Of a stretch of DNA of 6,383 bases, positions 6,049-6,383 are shown piece by piece (positions within the stretch are counted from its first letter, which is position 1; every line of letters begins with the position of its first letter). The notes under the pieces are model-generated. The model made no database searches. It was given only the letters and a program-made list of their open reading frames with translations, and was not told the origin of the DNA. A program made the position numbers and the translations under genes. The stretch comes from an uncultured Oscillospiraceae bacterium (lineage in GTDB: Bacteria; Bacillota; Clostridia; Oscillospirales; Oscillospiraceae): positions 1-6,383 of the forward strand of contig CAKSWM010000086.1 in the NCBI GenBank assembly GCA_934511545.1, written 5' to 3'.

Positions 6049-6383
6049 TCATATCATCATCGCCGCGTTGTATGCGTCATGGTTCGCGTCCGCTATCAGC
6101 CGCCCAGTTCCGGCACAGTCGCCGACGACGTAAACGCCCTGGGCATACAGCCCCTGAAGCGTCCTTGCCAGCCCATCCTCCGGACGCACGCCCATCGCAA
6201 TGATATAGTTATCCGCGGGATAGACATATTCTCTGCCCTCGCTGTCAACCGTCCTTACTCCCTCGGGCGTGAACGCGGTTATGCGCCTGTCGCCGAAGCG
6301 CTTTACGCCCTGCCGGTTCAGACGGTAGTCGATCTCGACGCTGTTGAAGCCGGCGTTCGTGCCGCCGAAGGCCTCCGTCGGGA
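6049..6383 (-). CDS. FAD/NAD(P)-binding oxidoreductase, C-terminal part; probably multidomain Old Yellow Enzyme family (5'-truncated by window)
   Basis: The last 110 codons of a gene entering from beyond position 6383 end at TGA (6051-6049). This stretch gives a beta-rich segment, then ADNYIIAMGVRPEDGLAR, then GVYVVGDCAGTGRLIADANHDAYNAA. The AxGxRP motif and the VYVVGDC FAD-contact motif followed by a helix are the C-terminal signature of the pyridine-nucleotide oxidoreductase fold. This order and ending match the third domain of NADH:flavin oxidoreductases of the 2,4-dienoyl-CoA reductase/BaiCD/BaiH type, in which an N-terminal FMN barrel does ene-reduction. The barrel is outside the window, so a plain FAD/NAD oxidoreductase remains possible. 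It precedes the SDR gene by 13 nt in the same operon. Confidence 0.82.
   Translation of the reverse strand, partial: PTEAFGGTNAGFNSVEIDYRLNRQGVKRFGDRRITAFTPEGVRTVDSEGREYVYPADNYIIAMGVRPEDGLARTLQGLYAQGVYVVGDCAGTGRLIADANHDAYNAAMMI

Noticed and set aside
5640..6203. A 187-residue + strand open frame across the SDR start and the upstream gene end
   Set aside because: It overlaps two genes with clear motifs and their ribosome binding site, and shows no domain.
1026..6383. Insertion sequences, tRNA genes, integrase or phage genes
   Set aside because: No transposase-like frame, no tRNA cloverleaf and no flanking terminal or target-site repeats could be seen by eye.

Overview
The window looks like chromosomal DNA of a GC-rich anaerobic Firmicute, most likely a gut clostridium. 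The evidence is indirect: sigma-A type promoters (TTGAGA/TATAAT and TTGACA/TATCCT, both with 17-nt spacers), strong purine-rich ribosome binding sites, compact hairpin terminators with U-tracts, a dipeptide-type ABC transporter operon, and a set of flavin-dependent reductases of the sort common in gut Clostridia. No marker gene fixes the species.

Layout. Positions 1-1025 (+ strand) hold the 3' end of an operon for a peptide/nickel-type ABC importer: the tail of one ATPase and a complete second ATPase, joined by an ATGA overlap. The operon ends in a run of three hairpins (1035-1117), the last a clear intrinsic terminator. Next comes a separate + strand transcription unit with its own promoter (1189-1217). 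It encodes a 706-residue single-pass membrane protein (1266-3386) whose C-terminal part is a complete seven-blade RCC1-type beta-propeller predicted to lie outside the cell. Its base composition is visibly lower in GC than its neighbours'. A perfect 16-bp bidirectional terminator (3432-3469) separates it from the convergent - strand genes.

The right half, read on the - strand from 6383 down to 3507, holds three redox enzymes in two transcription units. The first unit is the C-terminal part of an FAD/NAD(P)-dependent oxidoreductase, probably of the multidomain Old Yellow Enzyme type (6049-6383), followed 13 nt later by a short-chain dehydrogenase (5256-6035) and a terminator (5174-5207). The second unit has its own promoter (5089-5117) and encodes a cytoplasmic FAD_binding_2 (fumarate reductase/ketosteroid dehydrogenase superfamily) flavoprotein (3507-5048). 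An ene-reductase, an SDR and a fumarate-reductase-like flavoprotein side by side suggest stepwise reduction or oxidation of an enone/ketone substrate, such as a steroid, bile acid or plant phenolic. The real substrate cannot be read from this sequence. The nearby importer might supply it, but it lies on the other strand behind unrelated DNA, so that link is speculative.

The least explained item is the RCC1 membrane protein: an unrecognised N-terminal cytoplasmic region, helical PDYKDA-type repeats on both sides of the membrane segment, and a surface propeller carrying one cysteine in six of its seven blades.
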